A DNA stretch of 64,000 nucleotides from Paragonimus westermani. Its lineage: Eukaryota; Platyhelminthes; Trematoda; Plagiorchiida; Troglotrematidae. The position numbers were made by a program, and so were the translations under genes. Shown piece by piece: positions 1-10,664 of the stretch; the stretch's first letter is position 1, and every line of letters begins with the position of its first letter. Where the stretch lies: assembly GCA_008508345.1 (NCBI GenBank), contig QNGE01000748.1, positions 30,781-94,780 of the forward strand. Direction: 5' to 3'. The notes under the pieces are model-generated. The model saw only the letters and a list, made by a program, of their open reading frames with translations. It was not told where the DNA came from and searched no databases.

Positions 1-410
1 ATCAAATCTGAACGCTCAACCACTCTCGCTTGTGAGCAATGATCAGGTTGCCCGATCGTCTCGAGAGGAGACACAGTTACCGCCTGTCAAATGAGAGTGA
101 TGGTCAACTTGAAAACAAACTAAATCCCCTACTGCTCATCAGCAATCTAAAATATCGCCTTGCAGGTTTAATGAGATCGGAGATTTCGACCTGTCTTGGA
201 AGTCCTAATCGTGGGGTTATCGAGTGGAGTTAACAGGAATGGTCGATGTTCAAATCTCGGCCGTGGCAACGATATGCACTACTGACGAGCACTAATGAGA
301 GCGAAACTCGAGGCTAGTGCTTATTTTCGAAACAGGCTGGCTGGAAAGTCTATTTGAATGGGAACGCTGCGATCAAATGTGAGTGATTGTCAACTTGAAA
401 ATAAAAAATT
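1..410 (+). repeat. Hammerhead-bearing SINE-like repeat, copy 1
   Basis: This is an interspersed repeat cut by the window edge. Its right part (about 296-405) matches the reverse complement of 53936-54038, and 97-142 matches 54040-54077 in direct orientation. Two copies of a GTGATGGTCAACTTGAAAA-type motif lie about 280 bp apart (near 92 and 378). A tRNA-like promoter is plausible: an A-box-like GGGTTATCGAGTGG at 213-226 and a B-box-like GTTCAAATC at 249-257, followed by a hammerhead fold at 276-320. Pol III boxes plus a hammerhead is the layout known for schistosome Sm-alpha SINE-like elements; assignment to that class is inference. Confidence 0.65.
276..320 (+). ncRNA. Type I hammerhead ribozyme fold (one substitution)
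   Basis: Helix I is GCACTA (276-281) pairing perfectly with TAGTGC (315-320). Core CTGACGA is at 282-288. Helix II is the 14-nt GCACTAATGAGAGC (289-302), with four pairs, one A-A mismatch and an AATG loop. GAAAC follows at 303-307. Helix III is AC/GG around a TCGA loop (308-311), and the predicted cleavage is after C314. The conserved U at position 16.1 is G (313) here, so this copy is probably inactive; the 54-kb copy has the expected GTC. Confidence 0.7.
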
Positions 411-420
411 AATTAAATCT

Positions 421-1208
421 CAGTTTTTATCTCGATAAACCACGTTTTCTTTGGAGAACATAATGTCGGATTTTGTCAGGAGGTAGCGATCTGCGCAGTG
501 ATCTTCTTGAGTAACAAAAGCTTGTGTTATATCTCTTCCTGAGTACGATCAGGAAATACCTCTCGAAACTGTGGCATTTCAGTTCATATTTACTTTCTCA
601 GATGTGTGTCAAGCTTGAGACTAATCAGTAAATGGACCAGCGTACGCGTGACTCATTCAATAGGGATGAGTTTTATGTTCCACCAATCAGACTGTCAAAT
701 GCACAAAAGATGGGCTCTAATAGTGGTTGAATCTAAATTCATGATACCTTTTAAAATGGACAAGGTCGATCATTTGCATTTCCATATGAAAGGCGTTAAA
801 AATACACACATTACGTTCAAACCGAAATTAATAACATAAACGAAAACACGAAGAACCACTTCAGTTCAGCAACCAAACAGATCTGGTGGCTGACAAGGGA
901 TTTTAATCCATTTGAGAAGACTTTGAGACGTTCACTTAATGAAGTCTATTTATGATGGGCAGTAACGGTAAACTACCATAAGTCCGCCATTCAACCCTCC
1001 GAACAGAATGAGGTGTTTAATTATCCAGAACATTTGGAAGGGTACGGTTGTCAGTTCAACGTTGCTTAGTGGAGAAAAATTGCTTGCAATAAACTAACTG
1101 TCTGAAATCTGAATGCCCTTCCGTTTGTTGCGTAACTACTGCTTTTTCAGTTGAAACCTTGCCAAATGAACTACTTATATCCTTGTTTACTCTCGTGCTT
1201 AAACGAAG
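421..1208. other. No gene seen
   Basis: AT-rich non-coding sequence. The open frame at 606-839 shows no recognisable domain and is of chance length. Confidence 0.5.
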
Positions 1209-1557
1209 GTTAATGCCGAAGAGCGAGCACGAATGCTCACTCTAATCCCGATTCCACTCTCTACTTACGAAGAACCGAGTGCTGGTGAAGTGTCATGTGC
1301 ACATGCAGATACTGCGGACACACCGGATTGCAATGTCAACGAGTCAACTCTTCGGAACAGAATTCACACAGGACATGGTTCTAGGGAAATGGCGACATAT
1401 CCTCGTTTAGTTTATGGCGTATACAATCAATTGGATGGTATGAACCCGGATCACACAGCCACAGCTTTGTCATCAGCGAACTCAATATCAACGACAGCAG
1501 ACCTGAATTCCGTCTCGGTAACCGGTGACGATGAGATCACTGAACAGAACAGAAGGG
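1209..1557 (+). CDS. Possible exon: Ser/Thr/Asn-rich linker upstream of the MIB ankyrin exons
   Basis: A frame open from 1203 to 1700 (about 165 codons) is the second-longest in the window apart from the Penelope-like endonuclease frame. It could be a coding exon entered after the pyrimidine-rich stretch ending at AAG (1206-1208) and left at a GTAGGT donor-like site (1558-1563). Its end phase (one base of a codon) fits an acceptor at 7849, the candidate start of the first ankyrin exon. The product would be hydrophilic, rich in Ser, Thr, Asn, Asp and Glu, with no domain I recognise, which suits a linker but proves nothing. About one open frame of this length is expected by chance in 64 kb, so the call is weak. 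Confidence 0.25.
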
Positions 1558-2349
1558 GTAGGTGCACTCAATTCGATGAATGTTGCCACCCTTATTCTAC
1601 TAATTGTTGTAAGCAACTTGTGAATGGCTGTCACAAGCGAGGGAATGAAAATCAAGTGGTTCCACCATGGCATCTGCTGTTTGTTTCATATCTACTTTGA
1701 GTGTATGAATGCTTACTTTTGGAACAGTTGATTCATGCAACAACAACACACTGTCTAATTGTCGTTGTTTCCGTACGGTTCCTTATAAACCTTTCATTTG
1801 TGTGACTGGTCTCACTAACTTTTACCTGTTAACGGACAACTATTTAGGCTGCGAAGACGAAACTTCCAACATCGTGATCACTTTAATGTCTGCCTACTTT
1901 GGAACTCTTCACAATGGTTTAGCTGCCTGACTGAATTATATCCCATGAAGCTGGAATATTGCCTAAGGCAAGGTGACCCTAAAATGAAGCCAAATTTATA
2001 TTGCTGTTGTCTTCTCTTCGGTTCGCGTTGCATAAACTCTTTGGAAATTATCTGCACTAAACCGTCATCTTAATTACTTTTGAGTAGTGTGAATGTTGAG
2101 TGATACGGTTGCTGTCGGGCATGAAGACGTTCATAAGTCTACTTCGTACAGGAATGATAGTTCGTGTATGGACTTTTCCTGAAAACCACTCCTGAAGCAC
2201 TGCTGAATGTCATACTGTAGCGAGAAGGCATCCAATAAAGCACAATCTTTATTGTCCAAATCGCCAGTCCCACACAACGCGCGCTCTCTCGTTTATGAGT
2301 CATAATTCCAACCCGAAACACCCTCCGGTTTCCGTTTACACGTCGTGTG
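1558..2349. other. No gene seen
   Basis: Non-coding. The frames at 1709-1930 (+) and 2139-2321 (-) are short and without recognisable content. Confidence 0.45.
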
Positions 2350-2720
2350 CACTTCTCACCGGTTTACGTGTGTGATCGGCGCCTTCTATCGGGGGGTTTT
2401 CTGCCTGCCATTCCTCGTCTGTCTGTCCGATTTAGTTGCGCGATGGCTCCTCCGGCTGCTCGTGCTGTCCGCCATCCGCCCAATGTTGGCCCTGACCGTA
2501 TTCCAACATCGTGTCGAGATGTTCCCCTAAATGTTCGAAAAACCACGCCTCCGATCTGGCCGTCTGTCGTATTTCGCCTGCCCTGCCTCGCCCGTTGGTC
2601 CGATCCAGTCGAGCGATGACTCATCCGGTCGCGCACGTTGTTCTTGATTCGATCGCGACAGGCTTTTGAATGTACCTCCCCGCGTTGAGGTATTCGGCCG
2701 ACCTGACGATCCACCACAAT
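2350..2720. repeat. GC-rich island with a diverged tandem duplication
   Basis: This block is clearly GC- and CpG-richer than its surroundings. It contains two diverged units about 173 bp apart (around 2397-2480 and 2571-2655). They share TTTCTGCCTGCC/ATTTCGCCTGCC, GTCCGATTTAG/GTCCGATCCAG and GCGATGGCTCCTCCGG/GCGATGACTCATCCGG. Overlapping frames on both strands (for example 117 codons on - at 2364-2717, Arg/Gly-rich) are explained by the lack of AT-rich stop codons. No known protein is recognised. Confidence 0.5.
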
Positions 2721-2817
2721 ACGACATGAGACACTGAAACGAACTCAAAATGACTTTCATAAATAGAAACAGCGGGACATACCGCGTACTTAGTTTCACC
2801 TACGTTCCACTCAAAGA

Positions 2818-3180
2818 TACGTTCTGGCATCTGATGGTTGGGAACAGTGGTAGTGTTTTTCGTAGCTCGGGTTGATGGTTTTGGTATATTTTTCAACGTA
2901 TAGCTTTGAAAGGCTGCTTCGTAATTCAAACGTTTGTCTACCAGTGACTATCAAATTACCGGTAGAATAGCCGTGATGCGCTGTGACTACGAATAATGAT
3001 TACTGTGGTCTGCACGACGGAGATTAGTGACGTTACCAAGGAAATAGACACAAACAGAAGTGGCCCACTCATGCGGTGAAATTTCGCCACGCTCTGATGA
3101 TGTCACCTCTCTTGGTAATGGAACGTTTGCAACTTAAATGCCAAGCTCGGCGAACATACCAATACCAGTACGTTCTGGCA
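2818..3180. mobile_element. Short fold-back insertion with 12-bp target-site duplication
   Basis: TACGTTCTGGCA occurs at 2818-2829 and again at 3169-3180, flanking a 339-bp insertion. The insertion starts CTGATGGTTG and ends CGAACATACCAATACCAG. Its first 60 bp (GAACAGTGG...GGGTTGATGGTTTTGG) and its last 90 bp (GATGTCACCTC...GCCAAGCTCGGCGAACATA) match the insertion at 19532-19795. The interior (about 2900-3070) has diverged. A hammerhead-like core, CTGATGA...GGAAC, lies near 3096-3127 on +. It codes for nothing visible. Confidence 0.75.
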
Positions 3181-5511
3181 ATTTTTGGTTTGTATGGATA
3201 TTGACGTAAGCACGGAGAAGCAAAATCCACTTCTTCAGATACTCATGTAACGGCGGCCGGTTAAATTCACCAAATTGAACGCTTTTCGGAAAAGTATGGT
3301 TATATTGTCCTCAGTTTCGTAGATCTTACTAAGTCTCTCTTGAGAAAATTAGACCTTAACACCTTCATTGGTACGAAACCCGTTTGCAGTGTGTATAAAG
3401 TGAATAACCAATGTAATGAAGAAAACGAGTGTTTGGGAGAAGAGTAAGCTAACCAGGTAGAAAATGACTTTCGATGACACCGGACTGTGCAATAAAACCG
3501 TGGACAATCTAGAAGTTTGGAAATCAATTTTATAGTCAGGATGACTCTGTGACTCAAAGTAATCGGATGTGACTAGGCTAAAGGCACGTTGATCTACCGT
3601 AGGTGATGGTTGGTGCAAACATGCACATTTTACAGATGCCCACACATGGTAACTGTTTGTGTATATTCAACGGACCAAGTCCTAACCTACACGAGAGGTA
3701 TCATAGTAACAGTTGTGTATGTTTAACATTTCCAAAGCAGTTATGGTTGCCGAAAGAAGCTAGGCAATTATTTTGAACCAACTAATGCGTGAAGTTCACG
3801 AATTCAACGATTCGTTAGTTTTTTCCATTGAGACGGAATGTTCTTCAAACATTTCGGGAGTTTTTTTTATAAAGCGGACACATCAATTCGTTTTCCAGCA
3901 CTTGTATCACGCAGAATGTCAGACATCTTTATGGTGACCAAAATAGGAAGTTTAGGAAATTCACTGATGTGCCAAACGTCACAGAGAATAGGGTATTTCA
4001 CTGCATTAAAGTGATGATCCAGACTACTTATTAAGATAGTTTGATGTGAATTTACAAATTTGTTCAATTCTAATTCCATCGTATCTCACATTTGACTTTT
4101 TCGTTTTGTCATGTCCTGCTCGCGTCAATCAGGGTGCTTACAAATGAGAGACAGGCAAGTTGATTTCCTTAAGGACTTTAAACATGGCAGTAGAAAAAAT
4201 TAATCACGTGATATTACTCTTTCGATCAGCATTAGTGTTAAACAGTTGAACAACGAACTACAAATTGGAAATTGTGGAAAAATAGATTAGGCAGACGGAC
4301 AGGATAGAAAGCATAGAAAGACAGGCGAACGAGACAGGTGAAATGTGAGACTATGGACTACGCGTTTCCCTAACCTCAGATTGAAATGCTTTTGTACGAA
4401 TCCTAATAAATAAGAGTTCATCGTACTGGGGATTACTGTTCCGGTTTCCGTGAAAACTAACCTGGAGCGCGTCATTACTTATGACCCTGATCAGGCTAAA
4501 ATTTTCGTTCTGAGTAGAGCGTGAGTTTTTGTATTTCTTTGATAGTGCCATAGGTTCTGTATGTAATTGGTGTAAGGAATTTTGTCAATCTTCGAAGGTT
4601 TGACATCTCGAGGCCGAATGTGATGTAAAGTTGGTCGCACACGTTACATTGAAATACATTCGGTAGGTATCCAGTTCAGTGGGAGAAATCTGGCTCAGCA
4701 TAAGAAACACCGTTTTAGGATTCGTCTTACATGAGATTCTGAAATCTCTTAAACGACATGTGGGAGATCAACAGAAATGGTAGCTGTAGACATTAAATCA
4801 GCCTTTCACCGACTTAGACAAGAAAATTATAGTTAGAACAATCCAGAAGGACCAATAACTATACAATTTTCAGGAGTTGACAGGTTATTATTCTGCTAAA
4901 ATACTCATTGAGTCATAGAAGACCACAGTGACCAACAATTGATTTCTGAAATTCTTTATCAGATCAATACGTTTATTGGTGCTCAAAAAACTAACTCAAT
5001 CTTAGTAAAACTTGCACTGGTCCGTACAAAATTCCAAACAAACAGGTAAAGTCACTCGAACGATGAGTCAACGGTGTTTGTGATGAATGATTTGGCGATC
5101 CGCCCACAGGTAGGTCAGAGGAGTCGAGATTGATGTTAATAATGTGACCTTTGGCTACGGCAACTGCTAACTTCCCCGAAGAGCAAAGAACTGGGTTGCG
5201 TAATCTAATAGCAGTCGATTTTGTACCGGCCAGCCTGTCCTGTGGACTCTGTTTAGGTCGTACCTCCCGGCCTTTTCAGCACAGTAGGGTTAAACTACCG
5301 CAAGGAACTAGCGACAGCGATTAGCTGTTAATGTATACCACAGCAACCAACCGGCAATCGAGAGGTTGAACCCAGCAATGGCAGGGATATAAAAAATGAT
5401 GTTTCAATCACCCAGCCCATTACCTCTAGGCTCGCTGATTGATTACGGAAAAGTTACGGAAAACATGCAGACACTAAAGAGACGAACACAAAAACTGAAC
5501 ATCATTCAAGT
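3181..5511. other. No gene seen
   Basis: AT-rich and non-coding. Frames at 3300-3645, 3867-4079 and 4287-4551 (all -) are short, overlap each other and carry no recognisable domain. Confidence 0.5.
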
Positions 5512-5720
5512 TTAGCGATAATTTTTGTAATCGGGTGAGCTTTTCAGTAATTTAAGAACCTGTGCACGAACTAAACCTCCGGCTGTGATATGGATAGGCG
5601 TTACTGATGAGGGTTCGTAAATGCGAAACACAAGATCATCCTTTTGATATCGTCCTGTGGAAAAGATGTATCTAATTGGGAAAACTTGGATCACGCATGA
5701 ATGATATTCGGTAGATATCA
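5512..5720 (+). repeat. Hammerhead-bearing SINE-like repeat, copy 2 (diverged)
   Basis: Aligns end to end with about 205-390 of copy 1. Before the core, CCTCCGGCTGTG matches TCTCGGCCGTG. After it, GGAAAAGATGTATCTAATTGG matches GGAAAGTCTATTTGAATGG, and both continue to GGATCA/CGATCA. The hammerhead core is CTGATGA (5604-5610), a 14-nt helix II region (5611-5624) and GAAAC (5625-5629). Helix I pairing and the cleavage triplet are not conserved, so this is a relic. Confidence 0.5.
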
Positions 5721-7705
5721 TCAACATTTCTAACTGCTTATTGGCTTATAGACGATATGGCGACTTAATAAGGTAAGCCTGATACTCCCTTGTATTTCTC
5801 CCATGTCCTGTTGTTTTTAAGCCTTGGCACACCGTTTAAGACGTATTTTAATTTAACGGGTTGTTTAGGAAAAATGTTCTATCACATCCTATGAATACAA
5901 AGTCTTGTCACATAAGCTTAGTGTAGCCTATGGCGTTTAGTAGTTTTCTCAAATTTTTATACAGGCGTGTTTTCCTCTTTATAGTCAGTATATTTCCGTA
6001 TTTAATTTTTGTAGCCACAGGGTGGTATCCTGAAAAAGATAAAGTTACCCGTTCCCCTAGACGAACTAAACAGTTATTTCTAAAATTCGTCCAGCTAAAC
6101 TGTCTTGTTTTTTAAACATTACTGGTCACCTTTCGTGTAACCGAACTGGGTACTGTATACAAAAGCAGTAGCGTAATCCGACATGTCTAGCAGACAGTTT
6201 GTGTCGATTTCTGCCAACTATGTTTATTAGACAAGTCTGGCCCAATTAATCTTTCTTCATGAGGCACATGATCCACCTTCAAATTCAGTTCAAAAAGATC
6301 GTAGTCCTCAAGTTACAAACTATTGATTGGAGTATAATCGAGGGGCTTAATTTAGGTTGTGGATACAGCCATGCGATTCGGATACATCTGAGAAGGTCAA
6401 AAACCACTTGGTTTCTCGGAATGATGCTTGGTCACTCACGCGTTCACTATTTACATTCGTTTCCAGTGCTATGAATCGTTTTGTGATTTCACTGTTCTAA
6501 CCAATCAATTAGCGGACTTCTAGAATGGGATTCTTTATCCTAGGTATGCTTTGGCAGATGTCCTGTTTATGTATCACGGTGTGCAACATAGCCACTGAGT
6601 GGGGAACTTTCTCTGGAACCTTATGTATAATAAGCTGCAGAAGAACGGCTCCAACAAAGAAGCATCAGAAACAGTCTTGTCTAATACGCTTTCTTTCTGA
6701 TGACTATTTTACGTTAGCTTCAGAGTTGTCCTCAGTCTAAAATAGGACGGATGTGATTGCTAAGTGACTGCCTCACAGGATCTTACTTCATCACACTAAC
6801 GAAAATGAATACATGTGAACTTTCCTCAGGATATTGTGCTTGGCTCTTCTCAAACATATATCCATGTAGCTACGTAACATTTTAATCCTTCCGAGTGGTA
6901 GTTCTCGAAAGGCAAGCCCGTTTGTTTAGACAGGCACAAGCTGTCCGCATCCTGTGTGGCAAAATGGTTTTTGTTTAGGTAATTAGGACTTGGGCAATAT
7001 GCTCACAGGTGATTGTGTTACTCTAAATGAATTAAACTATAGCTGCAAGGTGCTTCGCACATGAATTATGTTTGTCGATCAATTTTTCCTGGTATGAATG
7101 TGCAGACGGCAAATTTGGATGCTTGTAGTGTCGACTGAGGATCAGTTATTACATTCCACTGAAAGTAGATCGGCCTGTAGGCTTCACGGTAATCAACTTG
7201 TTCAAAATGGGTGTTTACTCAACAGTAATTGGTGATTACAATAGCACACGATCGTTGTGTAATCGGTGTGACCATTCTCTTCGCCACTAGGGAGAGTGGC
7301 GTGATCGCTGAATAAGTTTTGGTGGGCAGATCAACCTAAACGGAAAGTCATGTTTGAATCAGACCAAGAAACTAATTCGCGACTGTCTTAGCAATATGTC
7401 ACTCTCATGGAATTTAAGCAGTTTACTGAGTTGGTTTTCTTTCACGCTGCATGCTGGAGATTGCATGCTTGATGCTGAACACACGGGTACGCAGTCGGCT
7501 ATTTGCAAGTGGGTTGGTAAGCTGATGACAAAATTTGTCAACATTGTGAACATTAAAATCACTCCTGGAATCAACTGTCCGAAAGATGCTCACAAGTGTT
7601 TTTTATATCCACACGAGTTGGTGTTTTACTTCGAGGGTATGCCGTAGTATGCAGAATAAGGCAGATCTGTGGTGAAAGCCAGGCCCTCGGTCTTATTCTA
7701 TCGAA
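5721..7705. other. No gene seen
   Basis: Non-coding. The largest frame (7354-7647, +, 97 codons) has an overlapping antisense frame of 71 codons and no recognisable domain. Confidence 0.45.
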
Positions 7706-7849
7706 CACTTCATCTGACGTGAGCACCTTTTGTCTAGCAACTGAAACAAGTTACTGTTTCGTGTGACTTGCTTCTAGCATTTTTGCTTCAATGAGTTTCA
7801 CAAGTGATATACACTCTTGCATCTGTTTTCCATCATGAATCATCTGTAG

Positions 7850-7971
7850 TCTGTTCACGAACACATCACTGCCGTCCGTTTGGTGGACAGACCAACGAGG
7901 ATTTGATCCGCGCTGCTGGTGAAGGCAATGTTAAAAGATTGAAATGTCTGCTGCAGCATCACCATGTAAAT
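7850..7971 (+). CDS. mib: Mind bomb-type E3 ubiquitin ligase, exon at start of ankyrin domain
   Basis: The exon encodes ...GGQTNEDLIRAAGEGN and KRLKCLLQHHHVN, which aligns with the start of the ankyrin domain of MIB1 (a NEEL..AA.GD...LL..PDVDVN pattern in human). MIB proteins ubiquitinate Notch ligands and promote their endocytosis. The donor is GTGAGT at 7972, phase 0; joined to the next exon it gives HHHVN-VNTSF, which aligns without a gap. An alternative donor, GTAAAT at 7966, would delete VN. The 5' end is uncertain: an acceptor at ...CATCTGTAG (7849) keeps GGQ, while one at GGTGGACAG (7890) starts at TNEDL. Only the ankyrin start is here; N-terminal domains must lie outside the window or in unseen small exons. 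Confidence 0.75.
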
Positions 7972-9344
7972 GTGAGTGTTTTAGTAACATTATTAAGCCA
8001 TAATCTTCCGTGCCCACATGAATACCATCTATTCAGAAGACGTTTCAGAACAATAACAATTTAGGCAATTTTGTTCCCCAATGAGTATACACCTTATGTA
8101 AAAATGTCTACTTATTTGTTTGCTCAATTCTGTGAACGGTGTTCACAGTAATTTACCGATAGTAAACAAAATAAGCTCACTTCGGGATTTCGGAGTTCTT
8201 TTCCTATTGGGTTTGTTTGTAGGTCACTCATTTACCGAATCCCTTAAGTATGCGGCACTGAACCTGTATACACACGACAAACCACCTGGGCAAATTTCGA
8301 TAGAGGTCTGATGTCATAAATACCATTGCTTTCGGGAGCATAGCTTTCACTTAAGATACTCCAAGTACACCTGTGATAACAATACATGTTGTCTCAACAG
8401 CTACGAAGAGATAATTGCTGAAAGCCTGTTTTTTAGTTATTCGTCATTCGGTTGGCTCCATTAGAAGGTGTTTATTCTGACCACCTTGGAGTCTGACAGA
8501 ATTCAGTTACGCAATCCACATGTTTACGTTCTGAAGAACGTTGTCCAGGTCCCACGGTTACCGTGCGCCGTAGCTACGCACCTGACAACTTCGGATATCA
8601 ATATGATCACCAAGCAGTACCCGATTCGAAGAACTGTTCAAGGTCATAAGTTGCTATGTTGTTTTTGATTTCACTCGCTTGACAATCACGGCGGTATCAA
8701 TTTTCGTGCAGTAGAGAGTTCGAAGTATTATACTTTGAAACCCATCCGCAAGTGACCTCAACATTTACAAGGAGTTTCACAGTTGCCAGAGCTCGTAAGT
8801 GGTGCATATTCCTGTCATCACAGGTCCACTGTTCCATGATGCGACCCTGTTGACCGCTATGCTACCGACCTGATTCTGCACACGATTAAATAGTCGTGTA
8901 TACGCTCAATCGCTTTTGTTGACGAGTGACAGTCACGTTGTTCAGTCTCCTTCATGGAGGAGAAAGTTCTTTCGGGTTAACTCCGACTGTTGACCCTGAT
9001 AGCCTGGTGATAAAAAGTTTAAAAAACAAAACGCGTTCCAATCAAAATAAGTCGAAAGTACTACTAATGAGTAGTGTGGCAGATTTATGATTTTTACATG
9101 ATACCCAACTGTGAAAAGTCAGGGCTTCGGCTGGATTAGTAATACAGTTGGGTTTTATCTAAAAAACAAGCCAAAAGTATTAAAACATTAAAAGGGCAAT
9201 TATTATCTCATGAAACAACACCACTTGTGATGGTTAACTCACAGTTTGACGTAACAGTCACAGACGAGTGTATCCACTGCTTGAAGTCCGAGATCATCTA
9301 CTCTCGAAACGAGTCATGCTTACAATCCACTAGCGTGGCCCACC
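7972..9344. other. MIB intron, first part
   Basis: Non-coding sequence of the 2,693-bp intron between the two first ankyrin exons. A hairpin repeat lies at 9103-9153; no gene is seen. Confidence 0.6.
9103..9153. repeat. Hairpin-forming interspersed repeat, copy 1
   Basis: ACCCAACTGT (9103-9112) and its complement ACAGTTGGGT (9144-9153) can form a 10-bp stem. The 28 bases 9103-9130 occur exactly, inverted, at 21997-22024, so this is a dispersed repeat. The family is not identified. Confidence 0.6.
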
Positions 9345-9553
9345 TAGTGAACACTTTATCTGTCTTGAGCTCTTTTTGCTAAACAATTAAACTGAACTAG
9401 TGTTTCGTTTGATTTTATAACTGACCTAAATTCTCGCATTTGTTCTGTCACGAATAATCTATAGCCTGCACGTGAGCACATAGTTATCGGACCCCAGTGT
9501 TACCGAGCTTTTTTAAAGCTGTCTTTGGAAACACGCCAACGAGAATTATGTAT
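9345..9553 (+). pseudogene. Decayed duplicate of the first MIB ankyrin exon and its 5' flank
   Basis: This stretch aligns with about 7705-7905 roughly 1.64 kb upstream. Paired blocks are GAACACTTTATCTG/GAACACTTCATCTG, GTGTTTCGT/CTGTTTCGT, CACGAATAATCTATAG/CATGAATCATCTGTAG, TGAGCACAT/CGAACACAT and CCAACGAGAATTATG/CCAACGAGGATTTG. The last lies within the coding part (TNEDL). The reading frame, donor and downstream half of the exon are lost, so it is not a functional alternative exon. It looks like an old local duplication. Confidence 0.55.
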
Positions 9554-10664
9554 AAAAAATCCACTTAAACAGCCCACCGAGTTGTCATGGTTTTGCTTAT
9601 ATACTAACTGGGGTGATTGTTCGTCTTCTTTTATCTGCTGTACGTGTTCAGCACGTGTTGTATTCACAATTAATGAGGGTGAACGCAGTATATGTACATG
9701 AACCGTTTTGTTCTGGCGGATCTGTTAGAAAGAACCAAATTTTCTTAATATCACTAACTGGTTATTTCGCTCGTCAGAAGTGAAGGAACCATTTCTGTTT
9801 GGAATGTCTAAAGGTGATCACAATATTGAACTTGACCAAATGTTTCACATGACTTCCAGAAATCACCATGTCATTACTTCGTTTTGTCGAGAGTAAACAT
9901 TCATAAGTCCGCTTAAGAGATGTAGTTCAGGAGAACTCCAGCGAAAGTCACAGCTGTTCTGCCACCAAAGAAAAACAATGTTTTAATGGATTTACCCGCC
10001 TAGATGTTTGTTGAGCAACTCAAATCTGTGCGTATCCTCCAGCACAGCATTTGTAGTGTGCTCACGACAATCTGACAGTGGTGAATACGTTGGAACGTGA
10101 TGAACTTCAATGAACTACTCAAAATAGCGTTTGGTCCTTTCGATTTATTATTCTGGGTGCATGACTGGTACTATCCAGAACAGAATGTTCTTCGATTGTG
10201 TGCGCCCTCCATACTGACCGACTAGTTACAACATTTGAACTGCATTTGTACATCTGCTTCCCGCGCGACTTGATCCTTGAGACAGGATGTCGCATTCCAT
10301 CAGCTGAAAAGTAGTGCGTGGAATGATTAAGTCTTTTGGTTTACCAAATGCAGTCGACCACTTCAACACAGACTGATGTCCTACCAGTTGGTTTTAACGA
10401 CCAACTTATGTTTACTTCCTTGCAGCTGTGTAAACTGCAAACGTTTAGGTCCAGTTTTGTGCATATGACTACAATACGGCTGGAATGTGATCGCATTAAA
10501 ACTAGCTGTATACGGTTCTCAACAATCGTTGGTCTCCAGGACTGCCTTTATCTCATTTAATACTAATGCCACTTTGATTCTGTTGGGTATTAAACGTTTA
10601 TTCCGGCGACTTATTAAAATGAAATATATTCCTTTAAAGCACTTTTTGTCTATTCTCCCCACAG
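9554..10664. other. MIB intron, second part
   Basis: Non-coding. It ends in a pyrimidine-rich tract and CCCACAG acceptor at 10658-10664. Confidence 0.6.

Noticed and set aside
5090..5400. Possible tRNA-like B box (GAGGTTGAACCC) suggesting another SINE or tRNA
   Set aside because: No A box at suitable spacing and no cloverleaf could be drawn.
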